From NCBI GenBank assembly GCA_023251435.1, contig JAHEYU010000009.1, forward strand, positions 1-64,000: DNA of 64,000 nt, read 5' to 3'. The notes under the pieces are model-generated. The model was not told the origin of the DNA, did not search any database, and saw only the letters and a program-made list of their open reading frames with translations. Shown here piece by piece: positions 27,376-35,705 of this stretch. The position numbers were made by a program, and so were the translations under genes. This stretch comes from Bacteroidota bacterium (lineage in GTDB: Bacteria > Bacteroidota > Bacteroidia > Bacteroidales > Prolixibacteraceae). Each line of letters begins with the position of its first letter. Position 1 is the stretch's first letter.

Positions 27376-27954
27376 ATGGAAACAGACTCAAGAAAAATGG
27401 CTCCAACATTTTTTACCAATACCGGTGACTTCAGAAAATGGCTTGATGAAAACCATCAGACTGAAAAAGAATTGATTGTTGGCTACTACAAAGTGGGTAC
27501 AAAAAAGCCGAGCATGACCTGGTCTGACTCGGTGGATGAAGCGCTCTGTTTTGGGTGGATTGATGGCATAAGGAGAGCTTTTGATGATGAAAGTTATACT
27601 ATCCGGTTTACGCCTCGCAGCCCGAAAAGCAACTGGAGTGCGGTAAACATTGCAAAAATGGAACAACTGATTCGGTTGGGGAAAATGACTCCCGCAGGTT
27701 TGGCCGCTTTCGAAAAACGGTCGGAAGCACGGTCGGAAATATACAGCTACGAAAACCATCCGGAGAAATTAACAGCAGAAATGGAAACTACGTTTCGGGA
27801 AAACTGCGCAGCATGGAATTACTTTGAGGTTCAGGCGCCATCGTACAAAAAACCTATCATTTATTGGGTGATGAGTGCCAAACAGGAAGCCACGCGAATT
27901 TCGAGATTGAATAAACTGATTGAAGCCTGCAGCGAAGGGAAAAGACTTAGATAG
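27376..27954 (+). CDS. YdeI/OmpD-associated family protein
   Basis: 192 residues, soluble. Family marks: FRKWLDENHQTEKEL, VGYYKVGTKKPSMTWSDSVDEALCFGWIDG (the conserved ALCFGWIDG core), RFTPRSPKSNWS and KMEQLIRLGKMTPAGLAAF. YdeI-type proteins are linked to bacteriocin or antimicrobial-peptide tolerance in enterobacteria, but their biochemical role is not settled. The ATG at 27376 is preferred because the upstream extension (open to 27313) overlaps the tail of a REP-like repeat and has no family match. The gene is flanked by REP-like repeats on both sides. Confidence 0.82.
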   Translation: METDSRKMAPTFFTNTGDFRKWLDENHQTEKELIVGYYKVGTKKPSMTWSDSVDEALCFGWIDGIRRAFDDESYTIRFTPRSPKSNWSAVNIAKMEQLIRLGKMTPAGLAAFEKRSEARSEIYSYENHPEKLTAEMETTFRENCAAWNYFEVQAPSYKKPIIYWVMSAKQEATRISRLNKLIEACSEGKRLR

Positions 27955-28007
27955 AATTAATGGCTCTTTAATGTTTGGTGTGAGTAAAACGAACCATGCA
28001 TTTTTCA

Positions 28008-28169
28008 GGTGCAGCGCACCGTTGATATTTGTAGTATTCACGATGCAACACAAATCAGAGGTGCGGAGTACCGAAATGTAGACACATATTTATTTGTAGT
28101 ATTGCGGTGCGATGCACCTTACCAGCTTTTTCTACTTTTTTACTACAAATATCTTGCAGCTCTGCTGCC
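28008..28169. repeat. cluster of REP-like palindromes in a 328-bp intergenic region
   Basis: The gap 27955-28282 holds no gene but several REP-like units. GGTGC-AGC-GCACC plus ATATTTGTAGTATT starts at 28008, a degenerate GGTGC-GGA-GTACC unit lies near 28060, and GGTGC-GAT-GCACC follows an ATTTGTAGTATT string near 28105. An inverted unit ACTACAAATAT plus GCAGC-TCT-GCTGC occupies 28143-28169. Units in opposite orientation could fold into a larger cruciform or hairpin. Confidence 0.65.
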
Positions 28170-28282
28170 TTTGATTGCTAGCGACCCGACAGCTAACGGA
28201 TTTTTAATGACAATAAAATGACCACAATTGACTGCCATAAAATAAGAAAAGGTATTAAACGGTCAATCATATAAAATTATAA

Positions 28283-29404
28283 ATGGAAGATTTTCAGGTA
28301 TTTGTGAAACCGGTTGGGGCCAGTTGTAATTTGGCTTGCAGCTATTGCTATTACCTCGCAAAGAGTGAGTTGCTTGCCGATTCCGGTCTTCACCGGATGC
28401 CCGGTGATTTACTTGAAATGTACATCGTTCAGCACATTGAAGCTTCCACCGAACCTACCGTTTTCTTTTCGTGGCACGGTGGTGAACCCACTTTGGCCGG
28501 GCTGGATTATTTCCGGCAAATTACTGAAATTCAGAAAAAGCACCTTCCGCCCGATCGCTTCGCTTTAAACGGCATTCAAACCAACGGCACTTTGCTAAAC
28601 GACGAGTGGTGCCAATTCCTGAAAAAAGAGAATTTTATCGTCGGAATCAGCCTCGACGGACCGGAACGATTTCATGCTGTCAACCGATTCAGGAAAGATG
28701 GAAAATCAAGCTTTAATGAGGTTTTGCGCGGGTTTCAACTTCTGCAATCGTATCAGATTCCTTGCGAAATACTTTGCGTTGTTCATGCCCAAAATGTTGG
28801 ATTTCCGCTGGAAGTCTATCGCTTTTTCAAAAGCCTGAAAGCCGGATTCATCACATTTTTGCCATTGGTGGAAAAACAAACTTCAGGCGAAAAAATGGTT
28901 TCTGAACGGACAGTTCCAGCAAAAGCTTTTGGAGAATTTTTGTGTGCCATTTTCGACGAATGGAAAACTTCGGATATTGGAACTGTCAAAATACAGATTT
29001 TCGAAGAAGCGCTCCGCACTGCATTTGGGTTAGAACATTCGCTCTGCATCTTTAAACCTGCTTGTGGCCGCGTTCCGGTGATTGAGCGCAATGGCGATTT
29101 TTATTCGTGCGATCATTTTGTTGATCCGGCTCACAGGATTGGAAATATCCGCTATTCAACACTTTCAGAAATGCTGGAAAGCCCGGCACAGAAAGCATTC
29201 GGACTTGCCAAACTCAATACACTTCCGGAGTATTGCATGAAATGCGAAGTCCGGAACTTTTGCAACGGCGCCTGCCCGAAAGACCGCTTCGATGAAAATC
29301 CGGAAGGAGAGCCGGGCCTGAATTATTTGTGCGAAGGGTACAAATTGTTTTTCAACCACTGCAAACCATTTGTGGAGGTAGTTGCGGAAGTTTGGAGAAG
29401 GTAG
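28283..29404 (+). CDS. anaerobic sulfatase-maturating enzyme (radical SAM/SPASM)
   Basis: 373 residues. The radical-SAM cluster motif is Cys15-x3-Cys19-x2-Cys22 (CNLACSYC) followed by YYLAKSEL, typical of anSME. It also has FSWHGGEPTLAG and a C-terminal SPASM region with the cysteines CGRVPVIERNGDFYSCDHFVDP and CMKCEVRNFCNGAC, which hold two auxiliary Fe-S clusters. The Asp in SCDHFV fits the anSME catalytic acid. It converts the active-site Cys or Ser of sulfatases to formylglycine without oxygen. No sulfatase lies in this window, so it probably acts on enzymes encoded elsewhere. It converges on the dienelactone hydrolase gene with a shared terminator. Confidence 0.9.
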   Translation: MEDFQVFVKPVGASCNLACSYCYYLAKSELLADSGLHRMPGDLLEMYIVQHIEASTEPTVFFSWHGGEPTLAGLDYFRQITEIQKKHLPPDRFALNGIQTNGTLLNDEWCQFLKKENFIVGISLDGPERFHAVNRFRKDGKSSFNEVLRGFQLLQSYQIPCEILCVVHAQNVGFPLEVYRFFKSLKAGFITFLPLVEKQTSGEKMVSERTVPAKAFGEFLCAIFDEWKTSDIGTVKIQIFEEALRTAFGLEHSLCIFKPACGRVPVIERNGDFYSCDHFVDPAHRIGNIRYSTLSEMLESPAQKAFGLAKLNTLPEYCMKCEVRNFCNGACPKDRFDENPEGEPGLNYLCEGYKLFFNHCKPFVEVVAEVWRR

Positions 29405-29418
29405 CCTTTTTTATTTAA

Positions 29419-29463
29419 AACTCTGGGAAAGTTTTATACGCACTACAAAACTTTCCCAGAGTT
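29419..29463. terminator. bidirectional terminator between convergent genes
   Basis: Perfect 17-bp stem AACTCTGGGAAAGTTTT (29419-29435) / AAAACTTTCCCAGAGTT (29447-29463), 11-nt loop, between the anSME gene (+) and the hydrolase gene (-). Confidence 0.9.
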
Positions 29464-29470
29464 AATCCTC

Positions 29471-30298
29471 CTATTTTAATTCTTTCCTGAAGAATTCAAT
29501 CGTTCGCTTCCAGGCCAGATCGGCGGCTTCCTTGTTGTACCGCTGTGGGTTCGAATCGTTGTTAAAAGCATGTGCGGCACCTTCGTACATGTACAGCTGA
29601 TATTCAATTTTCGCTTCCTTCAAGGCTGCCTCAAAAGCTGGAATTCCGGCATTAATACGTTCGTCGTTTCCGGCGTAATGCAAAAGCAGCGGGGCTTTTA
29701 TTTTCGGCACATCCTCGGTTTTGGGCTGTCCGCCATAATACGGAACGGCTGCGTCCAGTTCAGGAGCGTTTACTGCAACATGGTTGGTCATGGCTCCACC
29801 CCAGCAAAAACCGGTACAGCCCACTTTGCTGGTTGTGAGCGGATTGGTTTTAAGGTAGGCCACGGCAGCCGAAAAATCTTTCTTGGTAACTTCGTAATCC
29901 AGTTTCTGGAACATTGGGCCGGCATCCTCGGGTTTTTCGGGAGTTCCGCCCTGTGGCGACAATGCATCGGGTGCAAGGGCAACAAAACCTTCGAGGGCCA
30001 TTCGCCGCGCAACATCTTTAATGTGCGGTTGAAGTCCGCGGTTTTCGTGAATCACAATTACTGCCGGAAGTTTTTTCTTCCCTTTCGGACGGGCAAGATA
30101 GGCTATCATCGGGCCACTGGCTCCGGCATAAGTAATGGTTTCGGTTACGAGCCTCGAATCGTTGGCTTTAATAATTTCAGCAAATAAATTTACAGGCGAA
30201 ATACTCAAAAGAACTGATGCACCAGCAAATGCGGCAGTTTTCTTTAGAAATTGACGGCGTCCGGTTTTGATGTTTGATGTTTTTGGATTGGGTTCCAT
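29471..30298 (-). CDS. dienelactone hydrolase family protein with Tat-like signal
   Basis: 275 residues. The N-terminus GRRQFLKKTAAFAGAS is a twin-arginine-type export signal. The alpha/beta hydrolase body has a nucleophile motif GFCWGGAM (Cys nucleophile, as in dienelactone hydrolase). HENRGL near residue 80 and the C-terminal GNDERI Asp and GAAHAF His complete a Cys-Asp-His triad. Exported Bacteroidota homologues are usually annotated only as hydrolases and the substrate is unknown. It is monocistronic, convergent with the anSME gene and divergent from the OB-fold lipoprotein gene. Confidence 0.88.
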   Translation of the reverse strand: MEPNPKTSNIKTGRRQFLKKTAAFAGASVLLSISPVNLFAEIIKANDSRLVTETITYAGASGPMIAYLARPKGKKKLPAVIVIHENRGLQPHIKDVARRMALEGFVALAPDALSPQGGTPEKPEDAGPMFQKLDYEVTKKDFSAAVAYLKTNPLTTSKVGCTGFCWGGAMTNHVAVNAPELDAAVPYYGGQPKTEDVPKIKAPLLLHYAGNDERINAGIPAFEAALKEAKIEYQLYMYEGAAHAFNNDSNPQRYNKEAADLAWKRTIEFFRKELK

Positions 30299-30467
30299 TT
30301 GGTTTTTTTTTAAGTTTCAATTGATTTAAATCATATTGTGGCTAAGTGATCGAAAAATCAACTAAAATTACAACTAATTGTTTTGAAATTTGTTTGAATG
30401 CTAATGTTTTTGAATTCAGCTATTTCAACAAAAGTTAAAAATCAGAAAATATTAAATTTTATAAATT

Positions 30468-31172
30468 ATGAGATCATTATTTGTTATTCTGTCTATTCTG
30501 GTGGTGTTTACAGGTTGTGTGAAAAAGAACAAGGTGCCTACAGTACAAACCCTTGCAAATGCTTCGATGCACGAAGTAAAAGTTGAAGAAGTTATTCAAA
30601 CCTCAGCATACACCTATTTGAAGGTTAGTGAAAACGGTGCTGAAAACTGGATTGCGGTTAACCGTCAGGAAGCGGCGATAGGTGAAACCTATTATTACGA
30701 AGAAGCCCTTGAAATGAATAATTTCCAAAGCAAGGAACTCAACCGGACTTTCGAAACCGTTTTTTTCGTTCAGGGACTTAGTAAAGAGCCCATTGCGGCA
30801 AAAACCGAAACTCCGGAGGAAATTAAACCTGTGCAGCCTACTCTTACCATGAATGAAGCGATATCGGTTGCTCCGGCTGAAAATGGCCTTTCAATTGCCG
30901 TGCTGTATGCAGATCGCGAAAAATATTCGGGCAAAAAAATAAAAATGAAGGGGCAGGTTGTGAAAGTGAACGATGAAGTGATGGGCAAAAACTGGATTCA
31001 TATTCAGGACGGAACCAAAGACGGAGAAAACTTCGACCTGACCATTACCACTCTTGATAAAGCCGCACTCGACGAAGTGGTGACTTTTGAAGGAACCATT
31101 ACCCTGAAAAAGGATTTTGGCTACGGCTATTTTTACGAACTGATTATGGAAGACGCCAAACTGGTGAAATAG
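30468..31172 (+). CDS. lipoprotein with C-terminal OB-fold (nucleic-acid-binding-like) domain
   Basis: 234 residues. Signal II peptide with lipobox ending at Cys17 (VFTGC). A beta-rich middle domain (about 35-110) follows, then an OB-fold-like domain (about 140-234; KYSGKKIKMKGQVVKV, WIHIQDGT, VTFEGTITLKKDFGYG). Such OB domains occur in Bacteroidota periplasmic proteins of unknown function; nucleic acid need not be the ligand. The last 190 bp of this gene are repeated at 36520-36709, on the far side of the secreted-peptide cluster, so the gene marks one border of that region. A strong terminator follows. Confidence 0.75.
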   Translation: MRSLFVILSILVVFTGCVKKNKVPTVQTLANASMHEVKVEEVIQTSAYTYLKVSENGAENWIAVNRQEAAIGETYYYEEALEMNNFQSKELNRTFETVFFVQGLSKEPIAAKTETPEEIKPVQPTLTMNEAISVAPAENGLSIAVLYADREKYSGKKIKMKGQVVKVNDEVMGKNWIHIQDGTKDGENFDLTITTLDKAALDEVVTFEGTITLKKDFGYGYFYELIMEDAKLVK

Positions 31173-31195
31173 CCGTTGTTTTCACTTTTAATTTT

Positions 31196-31240
31196 AAAGA
31201 CTCCGCTGAAACGAAATATTTCAGCGGAGTCTTTTTTTGC
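31196..31240. terminator. bidirectional terminator
   Basis: Perfect 16-bp stem AAAGACTCCGCTGAAA (31196-31211) / TTTCAGCGGAGTCTTT (31219-31234), 7-nt loop, then T-rich. It separates the lipoprotein gene (+) from the transporter gene (-). Confidence 0.9.
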
Positions 31241-31253
31241 GACAAAATTAAAA

Positions 31254-33455
31254 TCAGGCGCTTACAAGTTGAATTTCCTCAAAAGCGTCCCTGTAAAATT
31301 GGTTGGTTTGCTCCACCTCATCATGAGTTCCTGATGCCGCTATTTGTTTATTTTCAATCACATAAATAAAATCGGTGTGACGTGCCAACTGAACACGGTG
31401 GGTTACAAAAATAATCATCATTTCCTTCTTTTTTTGTTGCAGGAGTTTTAATACAAATTGCTCTGTCCGACGATCCATTGCGGCAGTGGCTTCGTCGAGC
31501 AAAAGCAGTTGTGGTTTTTGGTAAAGTGCACGAGCCAGAGCAATCAACTGCTGTTGCCCTCCCGAGAGGTTGGTACTATTTTCATTTACAATGGTGGCAT
31601 AGCCTTGTTGGAATTCGTTGATAAACATTTCGATACCAGTTTCTTTGCAAAAGGCAATAACTTCCTGAATGTTGGGTTTTTCTTCCAGACAAATATTATC
31701 GAGAATGGTACCGTTAAAAAGCTTCACATGTTGCGAAACAACACCAATTTTGTCGCGCCATTGAGGTATCGAAATTGTTGCCCAGTCTAAGTCATTTACT
31801 ATTATTTGTCCTGATTCGAAAGGATACAAGCGCTGCAGGACTGAAATCAGGGTGCTTTTTCCGCAGCCGATTTCACCAAAAATGGTTGCGATCTTTCCGC
31901 GCTCAAAGTGCATGGTAATATCTTTCAGTAATAAGCTTTTCCCCGGAAACCTGAAATTAAGGTTATTGATTTCAAGAGTCTTGATTTTTGGCTCGGTAGA
32001 ACCTGAAACTTGAAATTTTGAACTTGGAACTTCCATTTCGTATTCCGGTTCGGCGGCAGAAAATTCGTGCATACGTTCGAAAGCGGTTTTGGCCTCCTGA
32101 AACTGGATGTTGGCCATTGCCACGTTAATTACCGAAGTAACCAGAGTGCCTGCAATGGAAACAATGGCCATCATTTCGCCCAACTGAAGTTGTTTGTCGA
32201 TTACCAGAAAAGAAGACCATGCAATTATTGAGGAGATAATCAGGATACTACCTGCCTGTGCCCAAAGGTTGATCGTATTCCCTAAAATTCCCAATTCGAA
32301 AACCTTCTCCTGAAAGAAACTATAAATTGAATGTACAGCTTTTGTGACAAGTGATTCTTTGTTTCCTGTTTTGATCACTTTTATACCTTGAATAGTATCA
32401 ATGTATTTGCTTTGAGAGATAGCATGTGATTGCATAACTTCCCGCTGCTTTTCAATGATTTGTTGGTTGTATTTCCAGGCAAGCAAACCGAAAATTGGCA
32501 GCGACAACAAACCAATTGCCCCGGTTGATGCGGACAATAAAAAAATGTAAATTAATGAGGAAATTACAATCAGCGCATCGATTAGTACACTGCTGCTTAG
32601 GTTGATAACTACACGCTGAATACGTTGCGAGTCGTTCAATCGTCCGGTCATATCGCCGGTTGATGTACTATCGAAAAAATTTTGGGGCAAATACATGAGT
32701 TTCCCAAAAAACGACGACACCACCCTTACGTTCATGTCGCGGCTTTGTCGTATCAACACTATTCCCCTGATGTAGCCAACGAATGCCCTGGCGAATAAAA
32801 CTGCAACGAAAATAGCCAGACTTTTAAACAACAATTCGTAGTTGGCCGATGGTAAAATTTTATCGATCAGCTTTTGGGTATAAATGGCTGTTGCCAAACC
32901 GAGCGCTGCCAGAACAACTCCCATAAAAGCAGCAACGAGCAAAACAGGTACATCGTCTTTAATTAACTCTTTGAACCAAATCAGTTTCGCACTTTTCAGG
33001 TTTTCAACTTTTTTAAAATCGTTGCCGGGTTTCAGCCAAAGCAGAGCTTTCGATTTCCACACCACTTCCAGTTCTTCGTCGCAATATTCAACAATTCCCC
33101 ATGCAGGGTCGCCAATTATAAATTTATTGTTGCTGTACCCGTAACAAACCACAAAATGTTCCAAACTATTTTCGTTAAGAATGTGCAGAATAATCGGATG
33201 GTAAATTGTTTTAAGGTTTTCTAAATCGGCTTCATAGCCCTTCACCTCAAAACCCATTTTTTGAGCCGACTGGTACAATCCCAATAAACTGGTGCCATTT
33301 AAGGTGGTGCCGCTGCTATCGCGTAATTTTTCCTGTAGAGTTTCGCCTCCATAATATTTTACGATGGAAGTAAGGCAAGACAACCCGCAATAAAACTGAC
33401 TATATTGACGGGTGAAGGTTTTGTTTATGTGTTTCGAAGATTTCGACTCTTTCAT
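31254..33455 (-). CDS. C39-peptidase-containing ABC transporter (PCAT) for a double-glycine peptide
   Basis: 733 residues (an alternative ATG at 33500 adds 15). The N-terminal C39 domain (about 15-145) has the catalytic Cys23 in QFYCGLSCL, with the oxyanion Gln six residues before it, the His in LEHFVVCYG and the Asp in IGDPAWG. A six-TM exporter domain (about 165-460) and an ATPase domain follow, with Walker A GEIGCGKST, signature LSGGQQQL, Walker B LLLLDEATAAMD and H-loop VTHR. PCATs cut the leader of a double-glycine peptide and export the core; the only such precursor here is at 35706-35897, upstream in the same unit. No membrane-fusion (HlyD-like) gene is present. The linker before the ATPase domain contains a translated copy of a dispersed DNA repeat (32001-32034). 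Confidence 0.9.
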   Translation of the reverse strand: MKESKSSKHINKTFTRQYSQFYCGLSCLTSIVKYYGGETLQEKLRDSSGTTLNGTSLLGLYQSAQKMGFEVKGYEADLENLKTIYHPIILHILNENSLEHFVVCYGYSNNKFIIGDPAWGIVEYCDEELEVVWKSKALLWLKPGNDFKKVENLKSAKLIWFKELIKDDVPVLLVAAFMGVVLAALGLATAIYTQKLIDKILPSANYELLFKSLAIFVAVLFARAFVGYIRGIVLIRQSRDMNVRVVSSFFGKLMYLPQNFFDSTSTGDMTGRLNDSQRIQRVVINLSSSVLIDALIVISSLIYIFLLSASTGAIGLLSLPIFGLLAWKYNQQIIEKQREVMQSHAISQSKYIDTIQGIKVIKTGNKESLVTKAVHSIYSFFQEKVFELGILGNTINLWAQAGSILIISSIIAWSSFLVIDKQLQLGEMMAIVSIAGTLVTSVINVAMANIQFQEAKTAFERMHEFSAAEPEYEMEVPSSKFQVSGSTEPKIKTLEINNLNFRFPGKSLLLKDITMHFERGKIATIFGEIGCGKSTLISVLQRLYPFESGQIIVNDLDWATISIPQWRDKIGVVSQHVKLFNGTILDNICLEEKPNIQEVIAFCKETGIEMFINEFQQGYATIVNENSTNLSGGQQQLIALARALYQKPQLLLLDEATAAMDRRTEQFVLKLLQQKKKEMMIIFVTHRVQLARHTDFIYVIENKQIAASGTHDEVEQTNQFYRDAFEEIQLVSA
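32001..32034 (-). repeat. dispersed AAGTTTCAGG-type repeat translated in frame
   Basis: On the minus strand the words AAGTTCCAAGTTCAAAATT and TCAAGTTTCAGGTT encode SSKFQVSGS in the linker between the membrane and ATPase domains. Similar strings occur between genes at 23239-23271 and 42436-42468. The reading frame is kept. Confidence 0.6.
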
Positions 33456-33508
33456 AAGTATGTTAAAAAAGCCTGCAAAAGAGTGATCAATCGTAGGCAT
33501 TTTTTATT

Positions 33509-33949
33509 TTACATTCCTTTTTCGGTAAGATATTTATTTAACTTTCCTCCCAGCGATATTCCCCAGGTCTGTGCAATCTGCATCGACTCCTTGCTTACTT
33601 TGGTCGTCCCTTCAGTAAGTTTTTTGCCCAGTGGCGATTGGTAAAAGGCAATCAACTGCTTTATTTCTTCTTGGGTATAACACTTTTGGAAAATAGGGAC
33701 AAGCTTCTTGTTCAATTCAACAATTTCTTTGTCGAAAACATCGCGTTTAGCCGATTCCCAAAATACCTGGGGAACATTGGGTTTCATCATTTTGTACTGG
33801 GCAACTATTTGCTCGAATGCCAAATCGTAGGTAGCCGCGCTACCATTCACTTCTAGTAATTTCATGATGTCTTTTTCTGAATCGGTTTGTTGTGCATTAC
33901 ATACTAAAGCTGCAAGGCATAGACCGATGATAAATAGTATTTTATACAT
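33509..33949 (-). CDS. exported DUF2059 protein
   Basis: 146 residues with a signal peptide (1-19, VCNAQ). The mature part is helical and carries the DUF2059 signature near the C-terminus: YTQEEIKQLIAFYQSPLGKKL. The function of the family is unknown. Its position between the thioredoxin-like and transporter genes (8-53 nt gap to the transporter depending on start, 39 nt from the thioredoxin-like gene) suggests it belongs to the secreted-peptide unit, perhaps as a periplasmic chaperone or immunity factor. That role is inference. Confidence 0.78.
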   Translation of the reverse strand: MYKILFIIGLCLAALVCNAQQTDSEKDIMKLLEVNGSAATYDLAFEQIVAQYKMMKPNVPQVFWESAKRDVFDKEIVELNKKLVPIFQKCYTQEEIKQLIAFYQSPLGKKLTEGTTKVSKESMQIAQTWGISLGGKLNKYLTEKGM

Positions 33950-33988
33950 GTTTTTTAATTGTTAGATTATAAATACTCAAATCGCAAA

Positions 33989-34507
33989 TTATTCAAGGCT
34001 GTTAATTATTGCCTCAATTTTTGTTTCGCCTTTGTAAGTTTTTACCAGTTTCCGGTCGATACCGTAAATAAACACCGCTGGCGAAACGGCTGAACCAAAG
34101 CGCTTTTTAAATTCCCGTTTTCGGTCGATCAAAATAGCCAGATTGTCTACTTCCCAAAGGTGATAATTGGCAGCAAAGTCCTCTAGCCGTTTTATCGAGT
34201 CATCGGGCGTAACCATAATCATATTTACTTCTTCAAATTGTTGGGCATTCTTCCCAATTTCAGAAGCTTCGTATTGACAATGCTCACATTCTGGATGAAA
34301 ATAGATGATTACCGTTGGCTTCCGGTTATCAAACTCGTCGGTACAAATCGGCCTTCCGTTCAGAGATTCGAAACAGGCAGATGGCAGGTTTTGGATACTT
34401 TCTGTAACTTTCTTTTTCAACTGATAAGATTGATACGTGCGTATCAGCAACCAAGCTCCGGCTACCAGCAATAAAGCCAATATTAGATATCGTATGGTTT
34501 TTCTCAT
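33989..34507 (-). CDS. membrane-anchored thioredoxin-like (TlpA/redoxin) protein
   Basis: 172 residues with an N-terminal anchor helix (about 5-23). The thioredoxin fold contains a CEHC active-site motif (FHPECEHCQYEA) and the cis-Pro region GSAVSPAVFIYG. CxxC redoxins of this type in the periplasm form or isomerise disulfides. That fits the precursor peptide, whose core has four cysteines. The ATG at 34507 shares its A with the TGA of the upstream membrane-protein gene (TGATG), so the two are translationally coupled. Confidence 0.85.
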   Translation of the reverse strand: MRKTIRYLILALLLVAGAWLLIRTYQSYQLKKKVTESIQNLPSACFESLNGRPICTDEFDNRKPTVIIYFHPECEHCQYEASEIGKNAQQFEEVNMIMVTPDDSIKRLEDFAANYHLWEVDNLAILIDRKREFKKRFGSAVSPAVFIYGIDRKLVKTYKGETKIEAIINSLE

Positions 34508-35163
34508 CAGCTTAGGTTTACAGTTAAAAACATCACAAACAAAACCCAAAGCAATAAGCCAGTGCCATACGAACTGGCAACCGTTTTGAGGGTACTTCCA
34601 AAAGGTTTTTCAACAACATCCATTAGCAACCATGCCAATACCAGCCAGTATAGAGCTTCGAAAATGCTTATGAGCGACAATGGATAAAAGAACAGTTGAT
34701 CGACCGATTCACGATTGAACAACTCCATCAGGGATAAGGGCTGAAACTGTAAGTCATCCAGTGTATTTACTTCTTTGATGAAGATGAGTATAATCAACTT
34801 AACTACACCTGCCAAAACGAAAACAAAGTCGGCAATTAGTGCAACTTTAAACAGGTCTTGAAATCGTACTTTAATGTTGGCTATAAACATCCCAGTATAA
34901 AGGCAAGTGGACGAGAACCCGACTCGAATTAATATCACAAGTGGGATAAATAGGTAACCCAGCCATTGCCATTTTTTAAGTGATTCGATCATACTGGTAA
35001 TCTGGTCTGTGTTTAACCTCTCTCCAAGCGATTGATAATATATACTTTCAGGTAAAGACGAATAACTGATGCCCATTGATATTAAAAAAGTAAATCCAAC
35101 AAGCAATAAAAAATATTTTATACTTTTCACTTTTAATATGCTATCAATCATTGAGTAAGACAA
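34507..35163 (-). CDS. polytopic membrane protein of the peptide cluster, unknown
   Basis: 218 residues with four to five hydrophobic helices (about 15-33, 68-90, 105-127, 150-178, 190-214) and a polar loop carrying a QPLSLMELFN segment. I do not recognise a family; it resembles uncharacterised multi-pass proteins next to bacteriocin-type transporters in Bacteroidota. It could be an immunity protein or part of the maturation complex with the coupled thioredoxin-like protein. The gene is AT-rich and sits in the middle of the leftward unit, 51 nt after the preceding gene. Confidence 0.6.
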   Translation of the reverse strand: MSYSMIDSILKVKSIKYFLLLVGFTFLISMGISYSSLPESIYYQSLGERLNTDQITSMIESLKKWQWLGYLFIPLVILIRVGFSSTCLYTGMFIANIKVRFQDLFKVALIADFVFVLAGVVKLIILIFIKEVNTLDDLQFQPLSLMELFNRESVDQLFFYPLSLISIFEALYWLVLAWLLMDVVEKPFGSTLKTVASSYGTGLLLWVLFVMFLTVNLS

Positions 35164-35214
35164 TCAATGTTTTTAATATTTTCATATTATTTTGTGTGAT
35201 AAATTTATAGAATA

Positions 35215-35625
35215 TCACATATCACGATTAATCTTAGTCGTCTCAAATGAAAAATATGTATCATACTTAGCAAAGTAATAATAGATTTGAGGTATAATAA
35301 ATAATAAAACCCATGTTGATATATAAATCACTCCTATAAGGGAAAAAAAAGTTAATAAAGCTAAAATAGTTGAACCGGTAACACCTAATATATAGAATAA
35401 GTCAGGCAAATAATGCTTTATGTTAATGTTAATGCTTTCAGAGTTTATTGATATTTGATGTGATGACTGCCACCAATCCATTTTCATAATTAAACTATAA
35501 TTACCTTGAGGCAATTCAATCTCTTTATATTCATATCCTTTTAAGCAAAATGTAACATTATTAATGGTAATTTTCAACTTGCGAAATGGAAGTTTCCCTT
35601 TTCGAATTATCTTAAGTTTTGCCAT
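35215..35625 (-). CDS. small membrane protein of the peptide cluster, candidate immunity protein
   Basis: 136 residues. A basic, beta-rich N-terminal domain (about 1-72; KLKIIRKGKLPFRKLKI, LPQGNYSLIMKMDWWQSS) precedes two transmembrane helices (about 76-97 and 101-121) and a short polar tail. The N-terminal part looks like a small cytosolic beta-sandwich. No family recognised. Its very AT-rich DNA and its place directly after the precursor (80 nt) make it the best immunity-protein candidate. That is inference from gene order only. Confidence 0.55.
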   Translation of the reverse strand: MAKLKIIRKGKLPFRKLKITINNVTFCLKGYEYKEIELPQGNYSLIMKMDWWQSSHQISINSESININIKHYLPDLFYILGVTGSTILALLTFFSLIGVIYISTWVLLFIIPQIYYYFAKYDTYFSFETTKINRDM

Positions 35626-35705
35626 TGAAGTATAGTTTTTAAGTGACCCCGGTTTTGGACAACCGAGGTCTCAATGTAAAAATTCGTTGTATTTGAAAAT
35701 GTTTT

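Noticed and set aside
26116-28282. CRISPR-like array in the repeat-rich region around 28 kb
   Set aside because: The repeats are short palindromes in both orientations with uneven spacing, and no cas genes are present.
30398-30586. 62-aa frame overlapping the start of the OB-fold lipoprotein gene
   Set aside because: It overlaps the signal peptide and lipobox of the lipoprotein in another frame and has no features of its own.
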